Below, piece after piece: positions 9,747 to 19,196 of a stretch of DNA of 64,000 nucleotides. The DNA is taken from the NCBI GenBank assembly GCA_900466875.1, contig UBNQ01000016.1:186001-250000 (forward strand). Direction: 5' to 3'. Below the pieces are notes generated by a model. It saw only the letters and a program-made list of their open reading frames with translations, made no database searches and was not told the origin of the DNA. Position 1 is the first letter of the stretch. Each line of letters opens with the position of its first letter. Source of the DNA: Hyphomicrobiales bacterium. Lineage in GTDB: Bacteria; Pseudomonadota; Alphaproteobacteria; Rhizobiales; Rhizobiaceae. A program made the position numbers and the translations under genes.

Positions 9747-11159
9747 ATGTTCGGTTTGACGGCGCTCGAGCTGGCGAGAATCCAGTTCGGGTTCACGGTA
9801 TCCTTCCACATCGTGTTCCCAGCCATCACCATCGGCCTAGCCAGCTATCTCGTCGTGCTAGAGGGTTTGTGGCTTTTGAAGAAAAACGAGGTCTACCGCG
9901 ACCTCTATCGCTTCTGGTCCGCGATCTTCGCGGTCAACTTCGCGATGGGCGTCGTGTCCGGCCTGGTGATGGCGTACGAGTTCGGCACGAACTGGAGCTT
10001 TTTCTCGGCTTTCGCCGGGCCGATCACCGGGCCGCTCCTCGCGTACGAGGTGCTTACGGCGTTTTTCCTCGAGGCGGGTTTCCTCGGGGTGGCCCTTTTC
10101 GGATGGAACAAGGTCGGCCCCGGTCTGCATTTCTTCGCCACGACAATGGTAGCTCTCGGCACGCTGATTTCTGCGACATGGATTCTGGCTTCCAACAGTT
10201 GGATGCAGACCCCGCAGGGCTTCGAGATCGTCGACGGGCGGGTGGTTCCGGTCGATTGGCTCAAGGTTATCTTCAATCCGTCCTTTCCCTACCGCCTTGC
10301 CCACATGACCATCGCCGCCTTTCTTAGCACCGCCCTGTTCGTGGGAGCCGCCGGAGCCTGGCATCTTCTGCGGGGAAACGACAATCCGCGCGTCAGAAAG
10401 ATGTACTCGATGGCGATGTGGATGGTGCTGATCGCCGCGCCTGTCCAGATCGTCGTCGGTGACGCTCATGGTCTTAATACCCTCGAACACCAGCCCGCGA
10501 AGATCGCCGCGATGGAAGGACACTGGCGCAACGAGCCGGGGGCAGGCGTGCCGCTCATCCTTTTCGGAGTTCCGGACATGGAGAAAGAGGAGACGAGATA
10601 CGCCATCGCAATTCCTCGTCTCGGCAGCCTGATCCTCACCCACAGTCTGGATGGCCAATTCAAGGGACTGTCTGAATTCGACGCGAGGGACAGACCGAAC
10701 TCGCTAATTCTTTTCTGGTCATTCCGGATCATGGTCGGCCTTGGCCTGCTGATGCTTCTTCTGGGCGTCGTCGGCCTGCTGCTGAGGTCGAAGCGACGAT
10801 TGTTTTCCCAGCGACTGTTCCTCCGCTTTGCCACCTTGATGGGCCCGTCGGGGCTTATCGCGCTATTGGCAGGCTGGTACACGACCGAGATCGGTCGGCA
10901 GCCATGGGTCGTTTACGGGGTGATGCGTACCGAGAACGCTGTCTCGAACCACTCAGCGCTGGCGCTTTCGGCGACCTTGGTCGTGTTTGTGGTCGTCTAC
11001 TTCACGGTGTTCGGCCTCGGCATCAGCTACATGCTCAAGCTGGTCGGCAAGGGTCCCGTGGAGGGGCAACATGACAACGCGACACCCGGGGGCAAAACCA
11101 TGCGCCCGGCCAGACCGCTCTCCGCCGCGCCCGACGACGTCGACCCCATCCCCGGCTGA
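9747..11159 (+). CDS. cydA: Cytochrome bd-type (cyanide-insensitive) quinol oxidase subunit I
   Basis: ATG 9747 follows TTTGGAGAAACAGAT, a good ribosome-binding site, and gives a 470-residue protein that starts MFGLTALELARIQFGF as CydA proteins do; a longer open frame from 9561 adds a sequence without family features. His21 in TVSFHIVFP is the conserved haem ligand. The loop between helices is short (HSLDGQFKGL to RPNSLILFWSFR), which marks the CIO/short-Q-loop type rather than the E. coli form. GRQPWVVYGVMRT is the classic late motif. It oxidises quinol and reduces oxygen at the inner membrane without proton pumping, useful at low oxygen or with cyanide or sulfide present. Confidence 0.96.
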   Translation: MFGLTALELARIQFGFTVSFHIVFPAITIGLASYLVVLEGLWLLKKNEVYRDLYRFWSAIFAVNFAMGVVSGLVMAYEFGTNWSFFSAFAGPITGPLLAYEVLTAFFLEAGFLGVALFGWNKVGPGLHFFATTMVALGTLISATWILASNSWMQTPQGFEIVDGRVVPVDWLKVIFNPSFPYRLAHMTIAAFLSTALFVGAAGAWHLLRGNDNPRVRKMYSMAMWMVLIAAPVQIVVGDAHGLNTLEHQPAKIAAMEGHWRNEPGAGVPLILFGVPDMEKEETRYAIAIPRLGSLILTHSLDGQFKGLSEFDARDRPNSLILFWSFRIMVGLGLLMLLLGVVGLLLRSKRRLFSQRLFLRFATLMGPSGLIALLAGWYTTEIGRQPWVVYGVMRTENAVSNHSALALSATLVVFVVVYFTVFGLGISYMLKLVGKGPVEGQHDNATPGGKTMRPARPLSAAPDDVDPIPG

Positions 11160-11172
11160 AAGGAAAATCAAC

Positions 11173-12180
11173 ATGGGTATCGATCTTCCGCTTATCTGGG
11201 CGATCATCATCGGCGTCGGTCTTATGATGTATGTCGTCATGGACGGCTTCGACCTCGGCATAGGGATACTTTTCCCATTCGTGCGTGACCGCGAGGAGCG
11301 CGATACGATGGTCAACAGCGTAGCCCCCGTGTGGGACGGCAACGAGACCTGGCTCGTCCTCGGTGGCGCGGCGATGCTGGCGGCGTTTCCTGTTGCCTAT
11401 TCGGTCATTCTAAGCGCTCTCTATCTCCCCCTCATCTTCATGCTCGTCGGGTTGATATGGCGTGGTGTCGCTTTCGAATTCCGCTTCAAGGCGGACGAAG
11501 GCCACAAGGCGTTCTGGGACAAGGCCTTTGCCTGGGGATCGTACATCGCGACCTTTTGTCAGGGGATCGCCCTCGGTGCGTTCATCAATGGCTTCGAGGT
11601 TGAAAACGGAGCTTACTCCGGCGGCCTGTTCGACTGGCTCACCCCGTTCAGCGTATTCACCGGACTGGGTCTCCTCGCCGCCTACGCCCTTCTTGGCGCG
11701 ACGTGGCTGGTCATGAAAACGGAAGGGAAGCTGCAGGCCGACATGAGGAGGATTGGCAAGCCGATCGTTTTCGCCCTCTTTGTCGTCATCGTCGTAGTAA
11801 GCCTATGGACACCCGTGGCGCACGACGCGATCGCAGAGCGCTGGTTCGCGCTGCCTAACCTGGTCTTCTTTGCCCCCGTTCCCATCCTGGTCCTGCTTTC
11901 GACGATCGCGCTTTCCAAAACCCTTGCAAGCGGGAGCCATGCCCTGCCGTTCGTGCTGACCCTGACGCTGCTTTTCCTCGGCTACACGGGATTGGCGATC
12001 AGCATGTGGCCGAACATCGTGCCGCCGGGCATCTCGATCTGGGATGCCGCATCGCCGCCGCAGAGCCTCGGATTCGCCCTCGTCGGAGCGCTGTTCATCA
12101 TCCCGTTCATTCTCGCCTACACCACATGGTCCTATTACGTTTTCCGCGGGAAGGTGAAGGCCGGGGAGGGATACCATTGA
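11173..12180 (+). CDS. cydB: Cytochrome bd-type quinol oxidase subunit II
   Basis: The gene begins 13 bases after cydA, behind AAAGGAAAATCAAC. The 335-residue membrane protein has the CydB N-terminus (LPLIWAIIIGVGLMMYVVMDGFDLGIG), the VWDGNETWLVLGG motif, RGVAFEFRFK, and about eight hydrophobic segments, ending in TWSYYVFRGKV. It pairs with CydA as the structural subunit of the oxidase. Its TGA overlaps the TTG start of the next small gene, indicating translational coupling of all three genes. Confidence 0.96.
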   Translation: MGIDLPLIWAIIIGVGLMMYVVMDGFDLGIGILFPFVRDREERDTMVNSVAPVWDGNETWLVLGGAAMLAAFPVAYSVILSALYLPLIFMLVGLIWRGVAFEFRFKADEGHKAFWDKAFAWGSYIATFCQGIALGAFINGFEVENGAYSGGLFDWLTPFSVFTGLGLLAAYALLGATWLVMKTEGKLQADMRRIGKPIVFALFVVIVVVSLWTPVAHDAIAERWFALPNLVFFAPVPILVLLSTIALSKTLASGSHALPFVLTLTLLFLGYTGLAISMWPNIVPPGISIWDAASPPQSLGFALVGALFIIPFILAYTTWSYYVFRGKVKAGEGYH

Positions 12181-12320
12181 CGGAGAAGGTTTCCGGGCCG
12201 CCATCGTTTTTGAGCCGCCTTGGCTGGCTCGTGGCGATCTGGTCCGCGAGCGTGGGCGCTCTCGGTGTCGCCGCGCTGGCGTTCAGGTGGTTTATGTCCC
12301 TGGCAGGAATGACCCCGTGA
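12177..12320 (+). CDS. DUF2474 small membrane subunit of the bd oxidase
   Basis: A 47-residue protein starts at TTG 12177, overlapping the cydB stop (TTGA), with GGGGAGGG seven bases upstream. It has one membrane helix (GWLVAIWSASVGALGVAALAF, near residues 15-35) followed by RWFMSLAGMTP. This is the DUF2474 pattern: very short single-span proteins placed directly after cydAB of the cyanide-insensitive type, functionally comparable to CydX. It should stabilise the oxidase in the inner membrane. The non-ATG start and small size make it easy to miss. Confidence 0.88.
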   Translation: MTEKVSGPPSFLSRLGWLVAIWSASVGALGVAALAFRWFMSLAGMTP

Positions 12321-12468
12321 CCACCTTTTCGAAAGGCGAAACGCCAAAAGGCGACTTGTTCTGAGTATTTTGATCCCGGATGCGAACAAGCACAGTTCCC
12401 AATCGCAAGCATCGATGCCAAAACAGATATCAGCTTCGGCTTGAAAAGCACGGTCACAGAGCGCACGG

Positions 12469-15400
12469 ATGTCATCCCAAGTCGAAACTTCCAGTCAACC
12501 GGACGATCTCAACGCGGCGACTGCCGACGTCGAGGGTCACGGAAGTTTCCAGACAGCGTTGGAAGCGGCCAAATCCAGCCTGGCCGCCGCCGATCTCGTC
12601 GCGTCCGATCGGAATATCCAGCTCGCGTCCGCATTGGCAGAGTCCAAGGTCGAGAAGGCAGAAGTCTGCTGCCTCAAGATCGACTGGCATCTTCGTCGGT
12701 CCGAGGTTCCGGAGAGTGTCGCTGCAGGTCTCGAATGCCTGAGGGACTTTGGCCTCGTCATACCGCTCCGTCCCGACCAGGTCGATCTCGAGACCGCCAC
12801 GATCGGCGTATGGGAACGGCTTTACGGGCGTCCGGTCGAAGACCTGGTCCATCTCCCCATGATGGACAATCCCGAGGTTGAAGCGATTGTCGGCGTCCTC
12901 TCCGCCATGACGAACTCCGCACAGCTCACAGACGAGAGGCTGTTGGGCGTCACGCTCAGCCATTTGGTCGTCCTGACGCTCGAGCATGGGATAACCAAGG
13001 CGGCCGTTCTGGCCTTTGGCCTTTTCGGCTTCTTCCTCAGCAACCATTTCGGTCGCTACCACGACGGCTTGAAATTCTGCGAAACCGCGCGCGAACTCGT
13101 CGAGGTTCACGGGTTCTGGGAACACGAAGTCAAGGCGATCAGCTACATCGAACTGGTCGCCGTATGGGCGCGTCCCCTGCGTTCCGTCATCGCGCTGACC
13201 AGATCGTGCATCGCGGCGGCGGAGGGGAGCAGGGACATCCCCTACTCATGTTATGCCCGGGTCCGCATCGTGGCGTATCGGCTCGCGCGAGGCGACAGCC
13301 TTGTTGACGTCTCGGCAGAACTCGACGACGCCGTCGGTTTTGTCGCAAAAGCGAACTTTGCAGCTCCTTTGATGGCCCTGCACTCGCAGAGCGCGTTCGT
13401 CCGCACGATGGCGGAGGGACGCGGCGTCGGCGATATCTTCGATCGCGATGGCTTCGACGCCCGCGCCTTCGAAGCCAAATTCATCCCCGAACAGACGCCA
13501 ACCTACATCTGCTTCTACTGGATTCTCAAGGCTCACGCCTCCTTCGTGTACGGCGATTTCGATACAGCGGTGGACGCTGTCAGGCGCATCTCCGACCTCA
13601 TCTGGGCATGCACCGGACATCTCCAGCTCGCCGGGTATCACTTTGTCGCCGCGCTAGCACTCGCCGCGGAAGTCAACGATGGCACCGAAGCCGAAAGGGC
13701 GGCGATTGTCGGCCATGTGGACTGGCTCGCCCGATGGGCCGACACATGCCCCGATACATTCCAGAGCAAGCGGCTGCTCGCTCTAGCCGAACTGGCTCGG
13801 ATCGACGGAGATACGAAGCGGGCCGAGCGCCTGTACGAGCAGGCGATCGACGCGGCGGCGAGGTTCGGCCTGCTCGCCGACGAGGCGCTTGCCTGTGAAG
13901 TCGCCGGACGGTTCTACTTGGCCTCCGATAGGGAGCAATCTGCGAAATTCCATCTGTCCAAGGCAAGGGACTGCTATCGGGGTTGGGGCGCGGCAGGGAA
14001 AGTAGCACAACTCGAGAGCGCGTTTCCCGGCATTTTTGCGGAATCTGTTGAACAGCAATCGCGACCGTGGCCGACTGTCAGCGAAAGGGGTATGCTGGAG
14101 ACCGTTCTGGATGTCTCCCAGGCCATGTCATCTGTCATCGACTATGGGCCGCTTGCCGAAACAATCCTCAAGACGGCGTTGGATATATCCGGAGCGGACA
14201 GGGCGATACTGGTCGAGCTGGAAAATTCACAGGTATGGATCACTGCCTCCGGAATTCGTGGGGGCGGAGAGACCACCTATAGCGCGGAGCGCAAGGCCGC
14301 CGGAGAAGGCGAGGTATCCAGAGCTGCCGTACTCCGGGTCGCACGTACCCTGGAACCCTTTTCGGAAGAAACGGGTATGGACGCCGGACACATGGACGAG
14401 GGGGGCGAATGGTCCGGTGGGGAAGGGTACCTTATCCCGCTGGTCAAGAAGTCCCGGCTGATCGCCATTCTGCGTCTATCGGATTTCACGAAGGACAGGC
14501 AGCGAGGCCCGGATGGCCTACCGACACTCATCGCTATCGCACCTCATGCCGCGATAGCCCTCGACACCGCGAAACTCTTTGCCGAACTCGAAAGCGAAAA
14601 GGCCGATCTCGCCGAGCGCGAGCACGAATTCCGCATGGCGAACGATACGATGCCTTCGATGACGTGGAGCGCCGACGCGAACGGGGCGAACGAGTGGTTC
14701 AACAAGGAGTGGTACGAATACACCGGGCTGACGCCCGAGCAAGCCTGCAACGGCGGATGGAAATACGTCTTCCATCCCGACGACCGGGCGGAATCAGCGG
14801 CGACATGGCATCGGATCGTGACCAAGCGCGAGGTGAGCGGTCTCGAAGCGCGGAAGCGCCGCCACGACGGAGAGTATCGCTGGTTTATCGTGAGAGCGAA
14901 GCCCCACTGCGACGCCACAGGACGTATCGTCAGATGTTACGGTGCTGAAAGCGATATCGACGACCTCAAACGGGCGGAAATCGTGCTTGCGGGGGAAAAA
15001 CGGTCTTTCGAGTTGATGACAACCGAGCAGCCGCTGACGACGATACTGGATTCCCTCTGCCAGACCCTCTCCGTACTCACCGATGCGGCCTTTGTCACGA
15101 TCATGCTGCAGGACGAAGAGGGGCGCACCTTGCTGCCGGGTGGAGGGTACAAGCTTCCCGAAGGTTTCAGCGACGCGGTACGCGGAATTCCTGTCGGGCC
15201 GGAGTTCGGCTCTTGCGGAACCGCGGCTTTCAAGCAGGAACCCGTGTGGATCGACAACGTCGATGTGGATCCCCGATGGGACTGCGCGAGAGACATTGTC
15301 GATCGCTTTGGCTTCAAGGCCTGCTGGTCCACTCCCATCATGTCCGGTCGCGGATCGGTGTTCGGAACAATAGCCGTCTACTCCGAAAGGCCCCGGTCGG

Positions 15401-16620
15401 CGGGCGATCGCGAGCGACAGGCGATCGACCGTTTTACCCAGCTTGCGAGCTTTGTTCTCGAACGCAAGATTTCCGAGGACGCGCTCAGAAAGAGCGAGGC
15501 TATGCTTGCGGAAGGTCAGCGTATCTCTCACACGGGCAGCTGGGCCTGGACCATAGCAAATGACAAGCTGGAATGGTCGGAAGAACACGGCAACATCTTT
15601 GGCTACAACGTCTCCGACGTGGGAGGAACCCTCGGCAGCATGCTCGATAGAATGCTTCCTGATGAGGCTACCCTAGTGAATGATGCGATGCGGAAAGCGG
15701 TCTCAGAGAAGACAGATATCCAGTTCGAGTACCAGGCGACACTGCCCGGCGGAAACACCATCCAGTTGCTCTGCACCGGGAGGGCCTCGATCGGGCAATC
15801 CGGCGAGGTGTCGGGCTATGTCGGAACGACCATGGACATAACCGAGAGGAAGAGGGTCGAGTCCGAACTCCTTAGGAGCGCGGCGCATCTCAGGGAAGTC
15901 CAGGCGGAGCTTGAACATGTTGCCCGCGCGACGACGATGGGCGAACTCGCGGCCTCGATCGCGCACGAGGTAAACCAGCCGCTCACCGGGATCGTCGCAA
16001 GCGGTGGAGCTGCGCTGCGCTGGCTTTCGAAGGCGACACCGGATGTCGTCAGGGCCAGAGACAGCCTCAAGAACGTCATAGATGACGGCAGGCGCGCCAG
16101 CGAAATCGTCACGAGAATCCGTAAGATGTTCCGCAAGGAGATGGCGACTGTCGAGCCGATCCCGATGACCGAGCTGATAGGCGACGTCATTTCCCTGACA
16201 CGCGGAGAGCTGCAGAAGACCAAGATCGCGCTCAAGCTCGACATTCCTCATGACCTCCCGGCCATTCCGGTAGATCGCGTGCAGCTTCAACAGGTCTTCG
16301 TCAATTTGATCCTCAATGCCATCGAGGCTTTGCGAGACACGTCGGACCGCGACCGGGCGCTAACCATCGAGATCACGCAAGACGGCGAGTTCGCGACGAT
16401 CGGCGTCAACGACAACGGGCCGGGCATCGCCGAGGATCGCGTCGAAAGCATCTTCCGGCCATTCGAAACGAGCAAGGCGAACGGCATGGGCATGGGTCTT
16501 TCGATCTGCCGTACGATCGTCGAGAACCACGGAGGGCAGATGCGGCTGGTAGACGGCAGCGCCCCCGGATGCCGTTTCGAGTTCACATTACCGCTATCCG
16601 GACGTCGCCAGGTTTCATGA
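12469..16620 (+). CDS. Large multi-sensor histidine kinase
   Basis: The 1383-residue soluble protein has, in order: a helical TPR-like region (residues about 30-520), a GAF domain (540-690), a PAS domain (718-835, with EWFNKEWYEYTGL), a second GAF (845-1004), a second PAS (1015-1130, SHTGSWAW), the dimerisation domain with phosphoacceptor His1166 in SIAHEVNQPL, and the ATPase domain (NLILNAIEAL, NDNGPGIAEDR, GMGMGLSICR). Long relatives carry an N-terminal Ser/Thr kinase-like domain and an AAA ATPase before the TPR region; both are absent and only 148 bases separate this gene from the oxidase operon. The ribosome-binding site at ATG 12469 is weak. There is no receiver; the nearest regulator is the convergent gene at 16805. 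Confidence 0.92.
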   Translation: MSSQVETSSQPDDLNAATADVEGHGSFQTALEAAKSSLAAADLVASDRNIQLASALAESKVEKAEVCCLKIDWHLRRSEVPESVAAGLECLRDFGLVIPLRPDQVDLETATIGVWERLYGRPVEDLVHLPMMDNPEVEAIVGVLSAMTNSAQLTDERLLGVTLSHLVVLTLEHGITKAAVLAFGLFGFFLSNHFGRYHDGLKFCETARELVEVHGFWEHEVKAISYIELVAVWARPLRSVIALTRSCIAAAEGSRDIPYSCYARVRIVAYRLARGDSLVDVSAELDDAVGFVAKANFAAPLMALHSQSAFVRTMAEGRGVGDIFDRDGFDARAFEAKFIPEQTPTYICFYWILKAHASFVYGDFDTAVDAVRRISDLIWACTGHLQLAGYHFVAALALAAEVNDGTEAERAAIVGHVDWLARWADTCPDTFQSKRLLALAELARIDGDTKRAERLYEQAIDAAARFGLLADEALACEVAGRFYLASDREQSAKFHLSKARDCYRGWGAAGKVAQLESAFPGIFAESVEQQSRPWPTVSERGMLETVLDVSQAMSSVIDYGPLAETILKTALDISGADRAILVELENSQVWITASGIRGGGETTYSAERKAAGEGEVSRAAVLRVARTLEPFSEETGMDAGHMDEGGEWSGGEGYLIPLVKKSRLIAILRLSDFTKDRQRGPDGLPTLIAIAPHAAIALDTAKLFAELESEKADLAEREHEFRMANDTMPSMTWSADANGANEWFNKEWYEYTGLTPEQACNGGWKYVFHPDDRAESAATWHRIVTKREVSGLEARKRRHDGEYRWFIVRAKPHCDATGRIVRCYGAESDIDDLKRAEIVLAGEKRSFELMTTEQPLTTILDSLCQTLSVLTDAAFVTIMLQDEEGRTLLPGGGYKLPEGFSDAVRGIPVGPEFGSCGTAAFKQEPVWIDNVDVDPRWDCARDIVDRFGFKACWSTPIMSGRGSVFGTIAVYSERPRSAGDRERQAIDRFTQLASFVLERKISEDALRKSEAMLAEGQRISHTGSWAWTIANDKLEWSEEHGNIFGYNVSDVGGTLGSMLDRMLPDEATLVNDAMRKAVSEKTDIQFEYQATLPGGNTIQLLCTGRASIGQSGEVSGYVGTTMDITERKRVESELLRSAAHLREVQAELEHVARATTMGELAASIAHEVNQPLTGIVASGGAALRWLSKATPDVVRARDSLKNVIDDGRRASEIVTRIRKMFRKEMATVEPIPMTELIGDVISLTRGELQKTKIALKLDIPHDLPAIPVDRVQLQQVFVNLILNAIEALRDTSDRDRALTIEITQDGEFATIGVNDNGPGIAEDRVESIFRPFETSKANGMGMGLSICRTIVENHGGQMRLVDGSAPGCRFEFTLPLSGRRQVS

Positions 16621-16804
16621 AACCACGGTGCCCTCGTCTTGTCCGGAACACGAGCGATGCCTTCACCGTGCCGGAAAACCCGTTGAGCCGAGGAAAGAAG
16701 CCGTCCCTGCCGCCACGCGGAGGCTTCGGCCATGCGACTACCTTGTTCAGGGAGAGTACGCAGGGCAACCTCATAATAAAGTTGGCCCGGTCGATAGGGA
16801 TCGT

Positions 16805-17392
16805 TCATCGGCCTGGCGACAGTTGCGAACTAGCCTGATCCTCGTAACGTTTGAGCATTCGCTGGAGCGACCTCCGGTCGAGGTTCAGCTTGCGTGCCGC
16901 GGCGGAAACGTTGGCGTTGCTGAACTTCATGATCTGCTCGATATGCTCCTGCCGGACCCGGCCAGGTGACCGGATTCCGCAATCTTCGGGAATGCGGTCG
17001 GCCCCGAGAAGAAGTATGCTGATGAGGAATTCCTCGTCGGTCGGTTTGGGCACCAGGTTGTATGCACCCGCCTTGACCGCGGCCACCGCGGTGCGGACGT
17101 TCGCGAACCATGTATGGACGACCGTTCTCGTGGACGGAAATTGAGCCGCGATCAGTCGGACGAGTTCCATGCCGGAGCCGTCCGGAAACGGCAGTTCGGT
17201 CAGCACGTAAGCTGGCCGGGCCTCCAGGCAGGCGGACGTCGCGTCGGCGAGCGACGAACATCTAACCACATTGTAACCGCGATCGGAGAACCGCGAAGCG
17301 AGCAAAGCCGAGCGCTCCACAAACGGGTCCGCTATCAACACCGTCACGCGGGAATTTTCCCGCATGCACTCGACGTTCTTCAAACAGTCCAT
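16805..17392 (-). CDS. RegA/ActR-like response regulator with Glu at the phosphorylation site
   Basis: The ATG at 17392 has GAGG six bases upstream; a non-ATG extension to 17422 is possible. The 195-residue product has an N-terminal receiver and a C-terminal Fis-type helix-turn-helix (VSAAARKLNLDRRSLQRML), the RegA/ActR arrangement. In the receiver the phosphoacceptor Asp is replaced by Glu66 (PAYVLTELPFPDGSG), and the usual acidic pair is reduced to Asp22. Thr94 and Lys116 (VPKPTD) are kept. Asp-to-Glu changes can mimic phosphorylation, so this regulator may be constitutively active. It converges with the large histidine kinase but probably cannot be its ordinary phosphorylation target. Confidence 0.88.
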   Translation of the reverse strand: MDCLKNVECMRENSRVTVLIADPFVERSALLASRFSDRGYNVVRCSSLADATSACLEARPAYVLTELPFPDGSGMELVRLIAAQFPSTRTVVHTWFANVRTAVAAVKAGAYNLVPKPTDEEFLISILLLGADRIPEDCGIRSPGRVRQEHIEQIMKFSNANVSAAARKLNLDRRSLQRMLKRYEDQASSQLSPGR

Positions 17393-17475
17393 GACTCGCC
17401 TCGTCCTGTTGTGGCGAGACAAGGATATCGGCTGCTGACGGAAACTCTTGTAACATTTTGCATCCCCGAGCGAGC

Positions 17476-18891
17476 TCAGGATTTGAAGCAGAAGCGGTTC
17501 CCGGTGTCACTGTTGAGAACACAGAACGTGTGGGCGGCGTCGGCGACAGGTCGGGCGATCTTGCCGTTTATGTATAGCGTGTCGCCATCCTTGCTGATGA
17601 TCGTCTTGTTTCCTGTCGGCCAGAGGAATTCATAGCGGTCCATTCGCTTGCCGTTTGCGCTCTCTCCCAGATTGACGGCTACCGAACATGGCTGACGGTC
17701 GAGGAGGGCTGTGGGTGAGAACACGGTGCAGACGGCGTCGCTGGCCTTCGTGGGTGAGGCCTGAGACGGCGGGGTCGCCGTTGCCTGGCCAAGCAACGAA
17801 ATCGGTGTGCCGGGCTTGAATGTCGCAAGGCGCGGAACCGACTGACTGCGTTCCTCGAAATCGTTGAGATTGCACTGACCCTGACCGAGCATAACGTTGT
17901 ACATGCCGTTGTAGCCGCAACCCGTCAGGTAGGTTCCCCGATCTGATATCAAACACCCGGCTTCGGAATATCCGGCATCTCCGCTGGTCACCGAGTAGAT
18001 TTTCTCCTTGGGAGTGTCCCTGAGCAACTTCACTATGCTGTTGCCGCCGTTATTCGGTCCGAGGTCCTCCTGAAGCTTCGTGTAGTCAGCGGATGTGCCC
18101 ATCAAACCAACCTGCCAGTGGAAGGAATTCTCGCATGCGTAGTAGGCCTGCTCCTGAGTAAGGCCGCTTCCATTGAGCATGCCCAGAATCTCGATTTCGA
18201 AACGGCCGGCCTTTTCCGCGGTGTCGATGTAGAAGAGGTCGTTGCCAATATGGTTCAGCATCTGCTGGACGAGGTCGGGCCTCATCATCGTCGAATTCGA
18301 CCAGGGAACGTGGTTGTTCGCCAAGATCATGATCTTCATCACGGACTCCACAGCGGCGTCATGGGCGACCGCTAGCGCACGCACGCTGATCATCTCGTCG
18401 GAGTCGATATCCAGGTAGGGACGGTGGAAACCCAGCTTGCCGTCTGTATGAAGTCTTCTGTTCACGAAATTCACTTCCGCGCCCTGGGCGATCCCCATCA
18501 TGAACATGATCGCGCATATGGAATAGCACTCGTCTCCCTGGTCGATGACGGTTCCGATACCCTTCTGGTAGAAGAACTCCGCTAACCGCACGCCTTCGGC
18601 CACGCTGCCGCCGGGGCTGTTTAGGCAGATCGTATCCTTGGCGGAACTCTCGCCGTCCGATCCCTTGAATGCCGTCGCGCCGATGGTCTGCAGCCGTTGA
18701 AAGTCGCCCTCGACGATCTCTCCCTCGAGCCTCACCACGCAGATGTCCTTCGATGACATTGCGAATGTCGCGGCATGCGTTGTGAAACCTGACGATAGGA
18801 AGATGGCTAGAGCGGCAAGCGCGACGCCAAGACCCGATCGCGGATGCCGGGTGGCCAGTAGCCAAGGAGCGCTGTTGTGAACTGAAGCCAT
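17476..18891 (-). CDS. Exported ClpP/crotonase-fold protein
   Basis: This 471-residue protein starts with a signal peptide (hydrophobic stretch LGVALAALAIFLSSGFTTHA, cleavage near residue 41). The next 150 residues resemble the ClpP-fold: ICVVRLEGEIVEGDFQRL, the oxyanion-type loop CLNSPGGSVAEGVRLAEFF, then DECYSICAIMFMMGIAQGAE with a Ser where ClpP has its nucleophile. This matches the poorly studied predicted periplasmic proteins of COG3904 type. The C-terminal half has six or more cysteines, consistent with disulfides in the periplasm. Whether it is an active protease is not clear because a catalytic His cannot be assigned with confidence. No partner gene is evident nearby. Confidence 0.75.
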   Translation of the reverse strand: MASVHNSAPWLLATRHPRSGLGVALAALAIFLSSGFTTHAATFAMSSKDICVVRLEGEIVEGDFQRLQTIGATAFKGSDGESSAKDTICLNSPGGSVAEGVRLAEFFYQKGIGTVIDQGDECYSICAIMFMMGIAQGAEVNFVNRRLHTDGKLGFHRPYLDIDSDEMISVRALAVAHDAAVESVMKIMILANNHVPWSNSTMMRPDLVQQMLNHIGNDLFYIDTAEKAGRFEIEILGMLNGSGLTQEQAYYACENSFHWQVGLMGTSADYTKLQEDLGPNNGGNSIVKLLRDTPKEKIYSVTSGDAGYSEAGCLISDRGTYLTGCGYNGMYNVMLGQGQCNLNDFEERSQSVPRLATFKPGTPISLLGQATATPPSQASPTKASDAVCTVFSPTALLDRQPCSVAVNLGESANGKRMDRYEFLWPTGNKTIISKDGDTLYINGKIARPVADAAHTFCVLNSDTGNRFCFKS

Positions 18892-19196
18892 AGTCGCGCG
18901 ATCTCACCTGAGATTTTCTGATTCTTCGAGATTAGCGAAGTCGGAACTCCAGGCAATTCCTTTAGCTCTCGCAGTCTTTGCCCGAGATCGTGAAGCACTG
19001 CTCTCGGGCGCGCTTGCATGATCCGCAAGAAAAGCTCTGGACAACGCGATTTTCTCCGGTGACCATGACTATACCGGACGGCCAACGAGCCTTCCCCAAT
19101 CGACAAAAGCTCCGGCCAACACCGCAGGCTGCACCGACGCTCTCGCGCGGCGACGGTTTTCGACGTGCTGATCCGGAGGCAAGAAAGGCAGTACTT

